From Octadecabacter antarcticus 307 (GTDB taxonomy: Bacteria; Pseudomonadota; Alphaproteobacteria; Rhodobacterales; Rhodobacteraceae), in NCBI RefSeq assembly GCF_000155675.2, contig NC_020911.1, forward strand, positions 1,850,501 to 1,914,500: DNA of 64,000 nucleotides, written 5' to 3'. Position numbers and translations under genes: made by a program. The notes beneath the pieces were generated by a model. The model made no database searches. It was not told where the DNA came from and was given only the letters and a program-made list of their open reading frames with translations. This document shows positions 34,745-43,660 of this stretch, piece by piece. The number at the start of each line of letters is the position of its first letter. Position 1 is the first letter of the stretch.

Positions 34745-35565
34745 TGCACTGTCAGAGCAAAATCAGTTGAGGCGGGCAGGGTGAGCAATTAGCGTCTCGA
34801 GATGATGACAAAACGCAGCCCTTTTCGCTACTTCAAGACGAGCCCCGAGATCATCCGTCTGGCCGTGATGATGTATGTCCGTTTCGCGTTATCGCTTCGG
34901 AATGTGGAGGATCTGTTGCACGAACGCGGGGTCGACATCAGCTATGAGACGGTTCGATTTTGGTGCAACAGATTTGGCCCGCTGTTTGCCGCTGAGATCC
35001 GCAAGAAAAGGGTCAGCCAGATGCGCGCATATTCAAATTGGCAGTGGCACTTGGATGAGGTGTTCGTGAAGATCAACGGCGAGACGCACTACCTTTGGCG
35101 GGCTGTGGATCACGAAGGGGAAGTCCTGGAAAGCTTTGTCACTAAGCGCCGTGATCGCAAAGCAGCCTTCAAATTCCTCAGGAAAACCATGAAACGCCAT
35201 GGTAGCGCAGATGTCTTCGTTACTGACAAGCTACGTTCCTACGGCGCGGCGATGAAGGTGATTGGCAATGTGGACAAACAGGAAACCGGCCGCTGGCTCA
35301 ACAATCGAGCCGAGAATTCACACCAGCCATTTAGACGAAGAGAGCGAGCCATGCTTCGATTTAGGCGGATGCGAACTTTGCAGAAATTCGTCGCCGTCCA
35401 CGCTTCTGTTCACAACCATTTCAATCAAGAGCGCCATCTCTACATCCGATCAAATTTCAAGCTGAACCGCGCCGCTGCTCTTACCGAGTGGCGCGGTCTT
35501 GGCGTAGCCTAACGAATTGAGATCGCTGGAAAAATGAGACTAGTTCGCTTTTGTCTGACAGCACC
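34745..35565 (+). mobile_element. IS6-family insertion sequence, copy 3
   Basis: 821 bp, ends TGCACTGTCAGAGC and CTGACAGCACC. It has three extra bases (ATG duplicated) at the transposase start relative to the other copies. No target duplication is seen. With copy 2 it brackets 29.9-34.7 kb in direct orientation. Confidence 0.88.
34802..35512 (+). CDS. IS6-family transposase
   Basis: 236 aa, beginning Met-Met because of the ATG duplication. The DDE residues are intact (WHLDEVFVKING, FVTDKLRSYG, RAENSHQPF). It has RFWCNRFGPL where the other copies have RFWWNRFGPL. Confidence 0.95.
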   Translation: MMTKRSPFRYFKTSPEIIRLAVMMYVRFALSLRNVEDLLHERGVDISYETVRFWCNRFGPLFAAEIRKKRVSQMRAYSNWQWHLDEVFVKINGETHYLWRAVDHEGEVLESFVTKRRDRKAAFKFLRKTMKRHGSADVFVTDKLRSYGAAMKVIGNVDKQETGRWLNNRAENSHQPFRRRERAMLRFRRMRTLQKFVAVHASVHNHFNQERHLYIRSNFKLNRAAALTEWRGLGVA

Positions 35566-36041
35566 TTTCTGTGAGCCGCGCCGCCATGTGCTGTGCTGGT
35601 TGCATAAGAAAACGTCGATCTTTGTCGCTAAGGTAAATTTTTTGTTCCCGAAACACCTTTACTTTTGTGTTTTGAAGTTGCTTTGCCGTAGCGTCAATCC
35701 AGCATGTTTAGCTAGTTGCGGGTTACGAACGATAATGGAAGGGGTCTCATCCATCGACCGATCTGTGCAACAGGGTCATCTGGACCTCCCATAATTTGGC
35801 CGGTTCATTAGAAAAGAGTAAATCTTTGTCAAGCGGGTGCTACATCTGCATTAATTTTATTCACTTTACGTCAAAAGGGGTCAAAAATAAGGCATTTTTT
35901 ATAATTTTTTATGGGAAGTGACCTTTCCCTAGATACCACTTGACAATTTAAATTTTCACTGCAAATTTAATTATAGTCTCAATACTGAGGCCGCTAAATA
36001 CACTTTATTTACACAGAGCGTTTCGAGCGCCGGCAACAACG
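35566..36041 (+). other. Promoter region of the amide-utilisation operon
   Basis: No gene is seen. The part from 35800 is very AT-rich. TTGACA at about 35940 could be a -35 box, with A/T-rich -10 candidates downstream. Leader-like sequence with small hairpins (TAAATA/TATTTA near 35995-36011) runs into the terminator at 36042. Exact promoter and transcript start are not determined. Confidence 0.5.
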
Positions 36042-36081
36042 CCTCCTCGTGTGACCAGACGGTCGCCGAAGGAGGTTTTTT
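36042..36081 (+). terminator. Leader terminator overlapping the amiC ribosome-binding site
   Basis: CCTCCT (36042-36047) pairs with AGGAGG (36070-36075), GTGACC (36051-36056) with GGTCGC (36061-36066, one G-T pair), loop AGAC, and six T follow (36076-36081). This is a textbook intrinsic terminator. AGGAGG is also the amiC Shine-Dalgarno, and the TTG start (36080) lies in the T run. Since the operon encodes an AmiR-type antiterminator, this hairpin is the likely control point. Confidence 0.8.
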
Positions 36082-37261
36082 GCGTTTTGAGGTTAACTTG
36101 AGCAAAACCGAGATAAATATTGGTATCATGTTTTCGACCAGTGGCAATTATGCTGCGGTCGGTATGTCGATGTTCGCTGGCGCTCAGCTGGCTATTTCGG
36201 AAATTAATGCAGATGTGAGTTTACCTGTTCAACTTACGCCTGTGGTCATTAATCCTGGCGGCGTCGCCTCGGCTTATACGCATGCTGCTCAAACATTGCT
36301 CTCCAAGCACAAAGTTACTCATGTCTTTGGTTGCTACACGTCGTCTAGCCGTAAGGACGTGCTGCCAATCTTTGAAAAATACGATGGACTTTTATGGTAT
36401 CCTTCCCATTACGAAGGCTTTGAGACCAGTGATAATGTCATTTATACAGGTGCAGCCCCTAATCAGCATATTCTGCCGATGGCCCGCCATCTGTTGGATC
36501 ATCATGGCAGTCGTGGATGGTTTGTGGGTTCAAATTATGTGTGGGCGTGGGAAAACAATCGGATACTGCGAGAAGCGTTGGTCGAGGTAGGTGGAACTGT
36601 GATCGGTGAGCGGTATTTTCCCATCGGCGAGCTTAATCTTGACGCGCTGGCACAGCAAATCATCGAAGACAGACCAGATTTTATTTTTAACACGCTTATT
36701 GGCAAATCAAGTTACGCCTTTTTAAACTCACTGCGTACAGCAGCTGTGGCGGCTGGGATCGACCAGCCGTCCTCGATGCCCGTGGCCAGTTGCAGCCTAT
36801 CAGAAGCCGAGCTGCCGTTGATTGGCGCTTCCGCTGCTGGTCACCTGTCATCATCAGTCTATTTCTCGACGATCAACTCACCTGAAAACAATCGCTTTGT
36901 GCGCGCATGGAACCGCCAGTTTAGCCATTTGGGTCAGGCCTGTGCGGACGCAGAGGCCACCTACACCGCCGTCCACCTGCTAGCGCATGCCATCTTACGC
37001 GGGGGCGATACCAGCTTTTTGACCGTCCATGAGGCAGTTCGCGGGTTGCAGTTTCACGCGCCTCAAGGCCTTGTGACAGTCGATCCGGATAATCTCCATT
37101 GTGCGATGCGCCCTTTGATTGGGCGGTCCACCGCAGCGGGCACGTTCGATATAATACACAGCGATTGCGGCCCTGTCCGACCCGACCCCTATCTGGTTTG
37201 GAGCAGTTTAGATAACGCACGTGCAGCGCGGAACGGCAGTTTTGTCAGGGCGGTGCAATGA
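36080..37261 (+). CDS. amiC: AmiC-like amide-sensing periplasmic-binding-fold protein
   Basis: 393 aa from a TTG with AAGGAGG 5 bp upstream. Type I periplasmic-binding fold without signal peptide (NIGIMFSTSGNYAAVG, GCYTSSSRKDVLPIFEKYDG, LLWYPSHYEGFE), as in AmiC and in contrast to the secreted homologue at 37917. In Pseudomonas, AmiC binds short-chain amides in the cytoplasm and releases the antiterminator AmiR. The next gene, overlapping by 4 bp, is an AmiR homologue, so the pair should sense the amide inducer here too. Confidence 0.88.
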   Translation: MRFEVNLSKTEINIGIMFSTSGNYAAVGMSMFAGAQLAISEINADVSLPVQLTPVVINPGGVASAYTHAAQTLLSKHKVTHVFGCYTSSSRKDVLPIFEKYDGLLWYPSHYEGFETSDNVIYTGAAPNQHILPMARHLLDHHGSRGWFVGSNYVWAWENNRILREALVEVGGTVIGERYFPIGELNLDALAQQIIEDRPDFIFNTLIGKSSYAFLNSLRTAAVAAGIDQPSSMPVASCSLSEAELPLIGASAAGHLSSSVYFSTINSPENNRFVRAWNRQFSHLGQACADAEATYTAVHLLAHAILRGGDTSFLTVHEAVRGLQFHAPQGLVTVDPDNLHCAMRPLIGRSTAAGTFDIIHSDCGPVRPDPYLVWSSLDNARAARNGSFVRAVQ

Positions 37262-37920
37262 AAAGCTCGATTACACAAAATTTTAGAGGCCTGCGTGCTT
37301 CGGTCATCCATCCTGATGACACAAATCGTCAAACGTTGTGCGCTGTGCTGGGCAAGTTGGGACTAGTCGTCAACGCAGTCGAAGCGGTCAACTTTGGTGA
37401 TTTTCATAACTGTGATGTGGTGTTTGTGGACGCCGACGAAGGGATAGAAGCTTTGCCTCAAACCGAACAATGTGTGTCAGACCTATTGGGGCTTCCATGT
37501 ATCGCGTTGATTGGGAACGAGGCGCCGAGCCGCCTTGCGCGCGTCGTCCGCCGAGGCTGCGCCAGCCATATTCTTAAGCCGGTCCGTAACACCGGGGTTT
37601 ATACCGCCCTTTTGCTGGCAATGAACGACCATACCAAAAGACAGAAGGTGGCACGAGAGATAGAAGTTCTGCAGCAGCGACTGGCAGGGCGACGCGTTAT
37701 CACCCAAGCCATCGTCGGTATCTTGAATAGGCACAATGTCGATGCTGACACTGCCTATGCATGGCTGAGAGCGGAAGCCATGAGCCGCAGGCTAACCATC
37801 GACATCGTCGCACAGGAAAGAGTGGCCAATCCAGGGTTTGGAATGGCCCATTCGAGCGGCAAACGACCCGACCTCGATCAACCAAAAGACAATCACAAAA
37901 ACAGGAGATCAACACAATGA
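37258..37920 (+). CDS. amiR: AmiR-like ANTAR-domain transcription antiterminator
   Basis: 220 aa. An N-terminal pseudo-receiver domain (ASVIHPDDTNRQTLCAVLGK, CDVVFVDADEG) is followed by a coiled coil (VAREIEVLQQRLAGRR) and the ANTAR three-helix RNA-binding domain (VITQAIVGILNRHNVDAD, then AYAWLRAEAMSRRL). The C-terminal tail after residue 190 is longer than usual and basic. ANTAR proteins bind paired stem-loops in leader RNA and prevent terminator folding. The obvious target is the terminator before amiC. It overlaps amiC by 4 bp and the transporter gene by 4 bp. Confidence 0.9.
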   Translation: MKSSITQNFRGLRASVIHPDDTNRQTLCAVLGKLGLVVNAVEAVNFGDFHNCDVVFVDADEGIEALPQTEQCVSDLLGLPCIALIGNEAPSRLARVVRRGCASHILKPVRNTGVYTALLLAMNDHTKRQKVAREIEVLQQRLAGRRVITQAIVGILNRHNVDADTAYAWLRAEAMSRRLTIDIVAQERVANPGFGMAHSSGKRPDLDQPKDNHKNRRSTQ

Positions 37921-39155
37921 CACTCACATCACACGGCACGCGTTTTGCCGCACTTCTTGTCGGAGCCGCCATCAGCGGAATGCCGGCTTTGGCTCAGGAT
38001 GGACCAATCAGGATCGGGGTATTGGAGGATCAATCGGGTGACTTTGCAGCAGCGACTGCCGTCAAGGTTCACGCCATCGAACTGGCTACAAAGGAAATCA
38101 ACGACGCTGGCGGCATTTCTGGTCGGCCTATCGAACTGGTCATCTATGACACCCAGTCCGACAACCGTCGCTATCAGGAATTCATGCGTCGCGTCTTGCA
38201 GCAGGATGAGGTCGATGTGGTTTTCGCCGGATTTTCGTCTGCGTCGCGAGAGGCGTACCGGCCCATTGCGAACCAATTTGACGGCCTTGTATTTTATAAT
38301 AACCAGTATGAAGGCGGCGTTTGCGATGACAACATGATCGTGACTGGCGCAGTCCCAGAACAGCAGTTTTCCACGCTTATTCCGTGGATGATGGATGAAT
38401 TTGGCCCTAACGTCTACACACTGGCCGCCGACTATAATTTTGGTCAGATATCGGCTGAATGGGTGCGCCAGATAGTCGCCGAAAACGGTGGCACTATGGT
38501 GGGTGAAGAATTTATACCGCTGGGTGTTTCGCAGTTTTCCCAGACTATTCAAAATATTCAGGAAAGTGACGCAGACTTCGTAGTAACCCTCTTGGTTGGT
38601 TCAGCGCAGGCGTCTTATTATGAACAGGCAGCATCGGCTGATGTCGGGCTGCCAATGGCGTCGTCGGTAAATGTTGGACAAGGATATGAGCACAAGCGCT
38701 TCAACCCCCCAAGCCTCGCGAACATGTTCGTTACCACTAACTATATCGAAGAAATTGATACTCCTGCGTCTAATGACTTTGTCGAGCGGTTCCGTACTAT
38801 GTTTCCGGACGAGCCCTATATTAACCAAGAGGCTGCAAATTCCTACATTGCTGTAAATCTGTACAAGCAAATGGTCGAGCGCGCTGGTACAACTGATCAC
38901 GATGCCATCCGAGCGGTTCTGGGCGAAGGCGACGTCTGCTTTGATGGGCCTTCTGGCAATGTCTGTCTAGATCCCCAAAGCCAGCACATGTCCCACACGA
39001 TTTATTTGGCCAAAGTCGGGGACGACCACTCGATCACGTTTCCACGGGTATGGGAAAATATTGAACCTTACTGGCTTGGCGACGCGGGTTGCGATTTGAC
39101 CAAGAACGATCCGAGTGCACAGTACACTCCTTCCAATCCGCCACCTGCTCAGTAA
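37917..39155 (+). CDS. Amide/urea-type ABC transporter substrate-binding protein
   Basis: 412 aa from the ATG overlapping the amiR stop (ATGA), with CAGGAG upstream. Signal peptide RFAALLVGAAISGMPALAQ with cleavage after ALA. The mature part starts IRIGVLEDQSGDFAAAT and resembles UrtA/FmdD (FAGFSSASREAYRPI, FYNNQYEGGVC). It should capture short-chain amides or urea in the periplasm. It is a secreted paralogue of the AmiC sensor encoded two genes upstream. Confidence 0.9.
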   Translation: MTLTSHGTRFAALLVGAAISGMPALAQDGPIRIGVLEDQSGDFAAATAVKVHAIELATKEINDAGGISGRPIELVIYDTQSDNRRYQEFMRRVLQQDEVDVVFAGFSSASREAYRPIANQFDGLVFYNNQYEGGVCDDNMIVTGAVPEQQFSTLIPWMMDEFGPNVYTLAADYNFGQISAEWVRQIVAENGGTMVGEEFIPLGVSQFSQTIQNIQESDADFVVTLLVGSAQASYYEQAASADVGLPMASSVNVGQGYEHKRFNPPSLANMFVTTNYIEEIDTPASNDFVERFRTMFPDEPYINQEAANSYIAVNLYKQMVERAGTTDHDAIRAVLGEGDVCFDGPSGNVCLDPQSQHMSHTIYLAKVGDDHSITFPRVWENIEPYWLGDAGCDLTKNDPSAQYTPSNPPPAQ

Positions 39156-39227
39156 TCGGATAACTGGGGTGGATCTTATTGGTCCATCCCAAACCAAAAT
39201 GCAAATTTCCGGTAAGGGTCAAACTAA

Positions 39228-40100
39228 GTGGATTTCTTTCATACAATTTTTTCGGTGATGTACCAATTTGGCGATGCTTTCGCTTTTCTAGTAATTTCTT
39301 GTGCGGGGCTTGCGGTAATCTTCGGGATGATGGGCATCATCAACCTAGCTCACGGCGAATTTATCATGTGCGGCGCCTATGTCACTTCCGCAGCGGGGCG
39401 GGCGGGTTTGCCACTGCCACTGGCTATTCTATGTGGCGCACTTGCCGCGGCAATTGTGGGTATAGTGGTCGAACGGCTGGTGATCCGCCATTTATATCAG
39501 CGCCCCTTGGATTCCATCATAGCCACTTGGGGGATAAGCCTAATTGCGACCCAAGGTGTTCTTATCCTTTTGGGGCCCACCATGGCTGGTGTGGGCACGC
39601 CCCTGGGTAGCATGGCGTTGGGGGAGAGATCATATTCAATCTATCGTCTTGTCCTTTTTGCAACGTCGATCGGCCTGCTAGGGTCGCTTTATCTTTTATT
39701 CTATCGCACGCGATTTGGAGTTATCTCCCGTGCTACGATCCAGAAGCCCGCCATGGCGCGTGCACTAGGTGTGGATACACGCCGTGTCTACGGGCTCACC
39801 TTCGGTCTTGGCGCAGGTCTGGCAGGTCTGGCTGGGGGGCTTTATGCGCCGACCATGACAATGGTGCCAACTATGGGGGCGACCTTTATCGTTGAAAGCT
39901 TTGTTACAGTTGTTGTTGGTGGAGCTGATATATTTGTCGGAGCAGCCCCGGCGGCCGCGGTCCTTGCGATCATCCGAGCAAGTCTGACGGCATGGTATGG
40001 TCATTTGTTTGGCCAGATAGGGTTATTGGTGGCTGTTATCATCGTCATCCGGGTCATGCCCGGCGGCTTGTCAGGCTTTTTGAAGCGGTTCCAGAAATGA
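39228..40100 (+). CDS. Branched-chain-type ABC transporter permease (LivH/UrtB/FmdE-like)
   Basis: 290 aa from a GTG start, with about eight membrane helices. Family marks: GMMGIINLAHGEFIMCGAYV near the N-terminus and the EAA-like GVDTRRVYGLTFGLGAGLAG. It is the first inner-membrane channel subunit of the amide importer. The next permease starts inside its stop codon (ATGA). Confidence 0.92.
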   Translation: MDFFHTIFSVMYQFGDAFAFLVISCAGLAVIFGMMGIINLAHGEFIMCGAYVTSAAGRAGLPLPLAILCGALAAAIVGIVVERLVIRHLYQRPLDSIIATWGISLIATQGVLILLGPTMAGVGTPLGSMALGERSYSIYRLVLFATSIGLLGSLYLLFYRTRFGVISRATIQKPAMARALGVDTRRVYGLTFGLGAGLAGLAGGLYAPTMTMVPTMGATFIVESFVTVVVGGADIFVGAAPAAAVLAIIRASLTAWYGHLFGQIGLLVAVIIVIRVMPGGLSGFLKRFQK

Positions 40101-41197
40101 CCAATGCACCCAATACCCCTGAACAGATATCCCCCTCTTCGCGGAGTACGGTATCCACTTGGCTTGCTCGACTTGAGGGGCCGCAGACAATGGGTCGCGG
40201 CCCCTCGTTTTGGGTGGCGATGGCTGCGTTGGTCCTAGCCGCATCGTGCTACCCTGCATTTAGTGATCCCTACACCATTGGCAACGCAGCCTATTTTATG
40301 GTTTGGACCTTTATGGCCATGGGGCTGGGAATTGTCTGGGGCTACTGTGGCGTACTTAGCTTTGGGCAAACGGCGTTTTTTGGCCTCGCTGGGTATGCTT
40401 ATGGTGTTGTCAGCATCAATCTGGGTGCAGCATTCGGTTTGACGTGGCTGGCGCTGGTGTTGTCCGTCACGATCGGAGGTGCGTTTGCACTGTTAATTGG
40501 TTATTTTATGTTTTATGGACGGATTAAGGGCGTTTTTATTGGTATCGTCACGCTATCTGTCACCTTGGTCCTTGAAACGTTCATGGCGCAAACAGCCGGT
40601 CCAAACTGGCGTATCGGCGACGCGCGTCTGAACGGATTCAATGGCATGTCAGGCATGCCTCCCCTGACTGTACCTTGGCCGGGTGGGGATATCGTTCTTT
40701 ATTCAGGAACAGCACTTTATTTTGTGCTGCTGGTAATGGTTGTCGTCTGCTATCTTGGGCTACGGATGTTGCTAAACGCTCCTTTTGGAAACGTGCTGGT
40801 TGCGATTCGTGAAAACCCTGAACGAGCAGAGATGTTGGGGTATGATATCCGGCTGTATCAGACATTGGCTTTTGGACTTGGTGGTGCGTTGGCAGCATTA
40901 TCTGGTACGCTCTACACAGCATGGGGGCAATATATCACCCCGTCTAGCATGGGGTTAACTGCGGCGGCATTACCCATCGTCTGGGTGGCTGTTGGTGGGA
41001 GGCGCGACATTACTGCAACCTTGCTGGGCTCGATCCTTGTAATCGCAGGATTTCAAACATTAACAATCTACGGCAGCCAATACGCCCTGATCGTCATGGG
41101 TGCACTGCTGGTTTTTACCGTTCTAGTGACACCAGACGGTCTAATCTCCACTGCAATGCATTGGATTGGTAGCACATTGCGGAGGACAAAACGATGA
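40097..41197 (+). CDS. Branched-chain-type ABC transporter permease (LivM/UrtC/FmdF-like)
   Basis: 366 aa from the ATG that overlaps the previous stop; the longer frame from 39992 is spurious. About ten membrane helices. GYCGVLSFGQTAFFGLAGYA is the LivM signature, and AIRENPERAEMLGYDIRLYQ is the cytoplasmic coupling loop. It is the second channel subunit and overlaps the ATPase gene by 4 bp. Confidence 0.92.
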   Translation: MTNAPNTPEQISPSSRSTVSTWLARLEGPQTMGRGPSFWVAMAALVLAASCYPAFSDPYTIGNAAYFMVWTFMAMGLGIVWGYCGVLSFGQTAFFGLAGYAYGVVSINLGAAFGLTWLALVLSVTIGGAFALLIGYFMFYGRIKGVFIGIVTLSVTLVLETFMAQTAGPNWRIGDARLNGFNGMSGMPPLTVPWPGGDIVLYSGTALYFVLLVMVVVCYLGLRMLLNAPFGNVLVAIRENPERAEMLGYDIRLYQTLAFGLGGALAALSGTLYTAWGQYITPSSMGLTAAALPIVWVAVGGRRDITATLLGSILVIAGFQTLTIYGSQYALIVMGALLVFTVLVTPDGLISTAMHWIGSTLRRTKR

Positions 41198-41913
41198 CCC
41201 GCATCCTTGAGGTTAGCAAACTCAACAAAAGCTTCGGTGGTGTTCATGTGGCCCGTGACATCGACTTTGCGCTGGACGCCGGCGCAATGCATTGCTTGAT
41301 CGGGCCCAACGGCGCGGGGAAGTCATCTTTCTTCCGCCTTTTGTTGGGCGAGCATGCTCCAGACAGCGGTCAAATCATGTTCAACGGTGAGGATATTACC
41401 AAACTACGTTCGTTCCAGCGCATTCGCCGTGGGATAAGCGTAAAGTTTCAAGTCCCTGGCATCTTCAAAGCGCTCAGCGTTCGTCAGAACCTCGAAATTG
41501 CATTCCAGCATCACCTGCATGGAACCAGCCTTAGCCAGACGGTGGCGCATGTCTTGGATTTCACGAGCCTTACTCGTGAGGTATCGACAGCAGCGGGCGT
41601 GTTGTCGCATGGCCAACAGCAATGGCTGGAAATCGGTATGGCCGTGGGGGTCGAGCCGTCACTGCTTTTGCTAGACGAGCCTACAGCTGGAATGTCGCCA
41701 GACGAAACGCAGAAAACTGGCGAAATGCTTCATGAGCTGAACAGTCGTGGTATCACCATCCTAGCAGTTGAACATGATATGGCCTTTGTTCAGCAGATAG
41801 CGAACGGCGTCACTGTGCTGCACATGGGCGCGATTTTTGCCAAGGGCAGTATCGCTGAAATTACTGAAAATTCTGGAGTACAGGAAATTTACCTAGGGTC
41901 AGCTGATGAATAG
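41194..41913 (+). CDS. ABC transporter ATP-binding protein (LivG/UrtD-like)
   Basis: 239 aa. Walker A IGPNGAGKSSFFRLL, signature LSHGQQQWLEIGMAV, Walker B LLLLDEPTAGMSPDE and the switch His in VEHDM. LSHGQ replaces the commoner LSGGQ, as in UrtD proteins. It overlaps the next ATPase gene by 8 bp. It energises amide uptake at the cytoplasmic face. Confidence 0.94.
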   Translation: MTRILEVSKLNKSFGGVHVARDIDFALDAGAMHCLIGPNGAGKSSFFRLLLGEHAPDSGQIMFNGEDITKLRSFQRIRRGISVKFQVPGIFKALSVRQNLEIAFQHHLHGTSLSQTVAHVLDFTSLTREVSTAAGVLSHGQQQWLEIGMAVGVEPSLLLLDEPTAGMSPDETQKTGEMLHELNSRGITILAVEHDMAFVQQIANGVTVLHMGAIFAKGSIAEITENSGVQEIYLGSADE

Positions 41914-42619
41914 TGGTGCACTTTTGGAAACGCGGGGTTTGTTTGGCGGCTACGGTGGCGAACAGGTCTTACAGGGCGTGGACCTGTTCCTAAACCCTGG
42001 CGAGATCGTCGCTGTCATTGGGCGCAATGGCGTTGGCAAAAGTACGCTCATGCGTACATTGACTGGACTTCTACGTCCAAGTGCCGGGACCATCCGCTTC
42101 GCGGGCAGCGATGTGACATCTGACACAGCAGACAAACGTGCCTTGCGAGGGTTTGGGTACATTCCTCAGGGCCGAGAGGTGTTTCCCGAACTTAGCGTGC
42201 GCGAAAACCTATTGGTTGGCGAAGTTGCGGGCAAAGGGCGTAATGCTCCAGATTACGACATGATCTATCGCTTCTTTCCCATTCTGAAAGAACGCGCTCG
42301 TCAGCGTGCTGGGACGTTGTCGGGTGGCCAGCAGCAGCAGCTTGCCATTGCACGGGCAATGATCGGTCAGCCATCGCTGATGCTGCTGGATGAGCCGTCT
42401 GAAGGTATCCAGCCCTCAATCATCAAGGACATTTCGCGCAATGTACGCGAGATGAACGCACAGACTGGTGTGGCAGTTTTGCTGGTTGAGCAGAACCTTG
42501 ATCTGATCGTCTCTATGGCGCAGCGTGGCTATGTCATGGAGAAGGGACGCTTGATAGCGCAACTTGGCCCTGACGAGATTAAATCTCGTTCGGAGGTGCG
42601 ACGTTATCTGACAATATAA
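41906..42619 (+). CDS. ABC transporter ATP-binding protein (LivF/UrtE-like)
   Basis: 237 aa. Walker A IGRNGVGKSTLMRTL, signature LSGGQQQQLAIARAM, Walker B LMLLDEPSEGIQPSI and switch region LLVEQNLD. The GYIPQGREVFPELSVRENL stretch is typical of LivF/UrtE. It is the last transporter subunit and is followed after 34 bp by the formamidase gene. Confidence 0.94.
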   Translation: MNSGALLETRGLFGGYGGEQVLQGVDLFLNPGEIVAVIGRNGVGKSTLMRTLTGLLRPSAGTIRFAGSDVTSDTADKRALRGFGYIPQGREVFPELSVRENLLVGEVAGKGRNAPDYDMIYRFFPILKERARQRAGTLSGGQQQQLAIARAMIGQPSLMLLDEPSEGIQPSIIKDISRNVREMNAQTGVAVLLVEQNLDLIVSMAQRGYVMEKGRLIAQLGPDEIKSRSEVRRYLTI

Positions 42620-42653
42620 ATACTAACAGAGACAATGAAATCGGAGTGAGAAC

Positions 42654-43640
42654 TTGAGCTGGACAGACCGATCGATCATGGCACGCAAGGGCGTGGCCAA
42701 AGGCAAGGCGGGCGACCGCCATACAATAACCATCGCCGATCAGGGGGCATTTCACTATGTCTATGGACCCTATGTGGATCCAGTACTGAAAGTCACCCCT
42801 GGTGCGGTTGTTACGGTCGAAACCCATGATGCGTTTGAAGGGAAAATTACTTCTGAAAGTGATAAACCTTCTGAGATTCTGAACTTTCCGTTTCTTAACC
42901 CGCAGACGGGACCGATCTATGTGGAAGGTGCCGAAAAAGGTGATGCGCTTGCGGTGCGAATTTTGTCAATTATGCCCCGTGGGCCGCAGCCTGTGGGCAC
43001 GACCTGTCTGATCCCTGAGTTTGGTGGTCTGGTGGGAACTGGTAGTACTGCGATGCTGAACGCGCCACTACCCGAAAAGGTCAAGAAAATCCGTGTTGAT
43101 ACTGACGGTGTCTATTGGTCCGATACGCTCACGCTGCCTTACGAGCCGTTCATCGGCACGATTGGCACTTCGCCTGAGATTGAGGCAATTTCATCCCTTC
43201 AACCGGATTATTACGGTGGTAACATGGACCTGCCTGACGTGGGGCCGGGATCAATAATTTATCTGCCTGTCAATACGACTGGTGCTTACCTTTATCTAGG
43301 TGATTGTCATGCAATACAGGGTGATGGTGAACTGTGTGGTGTGGCGCTCGAAATTCCTGCGACCGTTGAAATCCAGATTGACCTGATCAAAGGCCACGGC
43401 AACAGCTGGCCGCAGCTTGAAACCGAAGACATGATGATGTTCATCGGATCAGCGCGCCCGCTGGAAGACGCATCGCGCATTGCTTACCGTGAACTAGTGC
43501 GCTGGCTAGCGAATGAGACGGGGCAAAGTGAGGCCGACGCCTATATGCTGCTGACGATGTGCGGGAAGGTGCGGCTTGGCAATATGGTAGACCCTAAATA
43601 CAGCGTCGGTGCGTCGATTGCTAAGCGCTACGTCAAATAA
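42654..43640 (+). CDS. fmdA: Acetamidase/formamidase family enzyme
   Basis: 328 aa from a TTG with CGGAG upstream; the ATG at 42678 is an alternative. Family blocks: PVDP-like GPYVDPVLKVTPGAVVTVET, then NPQTGPIYVEGAEKGDALAV, IGTIGTSPE, GNMDLPDVGPGSIIYLPVN and GDCHAIQGDGELCGVALE. It hydrolyses formamide or other short amides to ammonia and the acid in the cytoplasm. Placed right behind the importer it gives the operon its purpose, amide use as a nitrogen or carbon source. Confidence 0.92.
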   Translation: MSWTDRSIMARKGVAKGKAGDRHTITIADQGAFHYVYGPYVDPVLKVTPGAVVTVETHDAFEGKITSESDKPSEILNFPFLNPQTGPIYVEGAEKGDALAVRILSIMPRGPQPVGTTCLIPEFGGLVGTGSTAMLNAPLPEKVKKIRVDTDGVYWSDTLTLPYEPFIGTIGTSPEIEAISSLQPDYYGGNMDLPDVGPGSIIYLPVNTTGAYLYLGDCHAIQGDGELCGVALEIPATVEIQIDLIKGHGNSWPQLETEDMMMFIGSARPLEDASRIAYRELVRWLANETGQSEADAYMLLTMCGKVRLGNMVDPKYSVGASIAKRYVK

Positions 43641-43660
43641 ACGATGGAAGGTTATTCATT

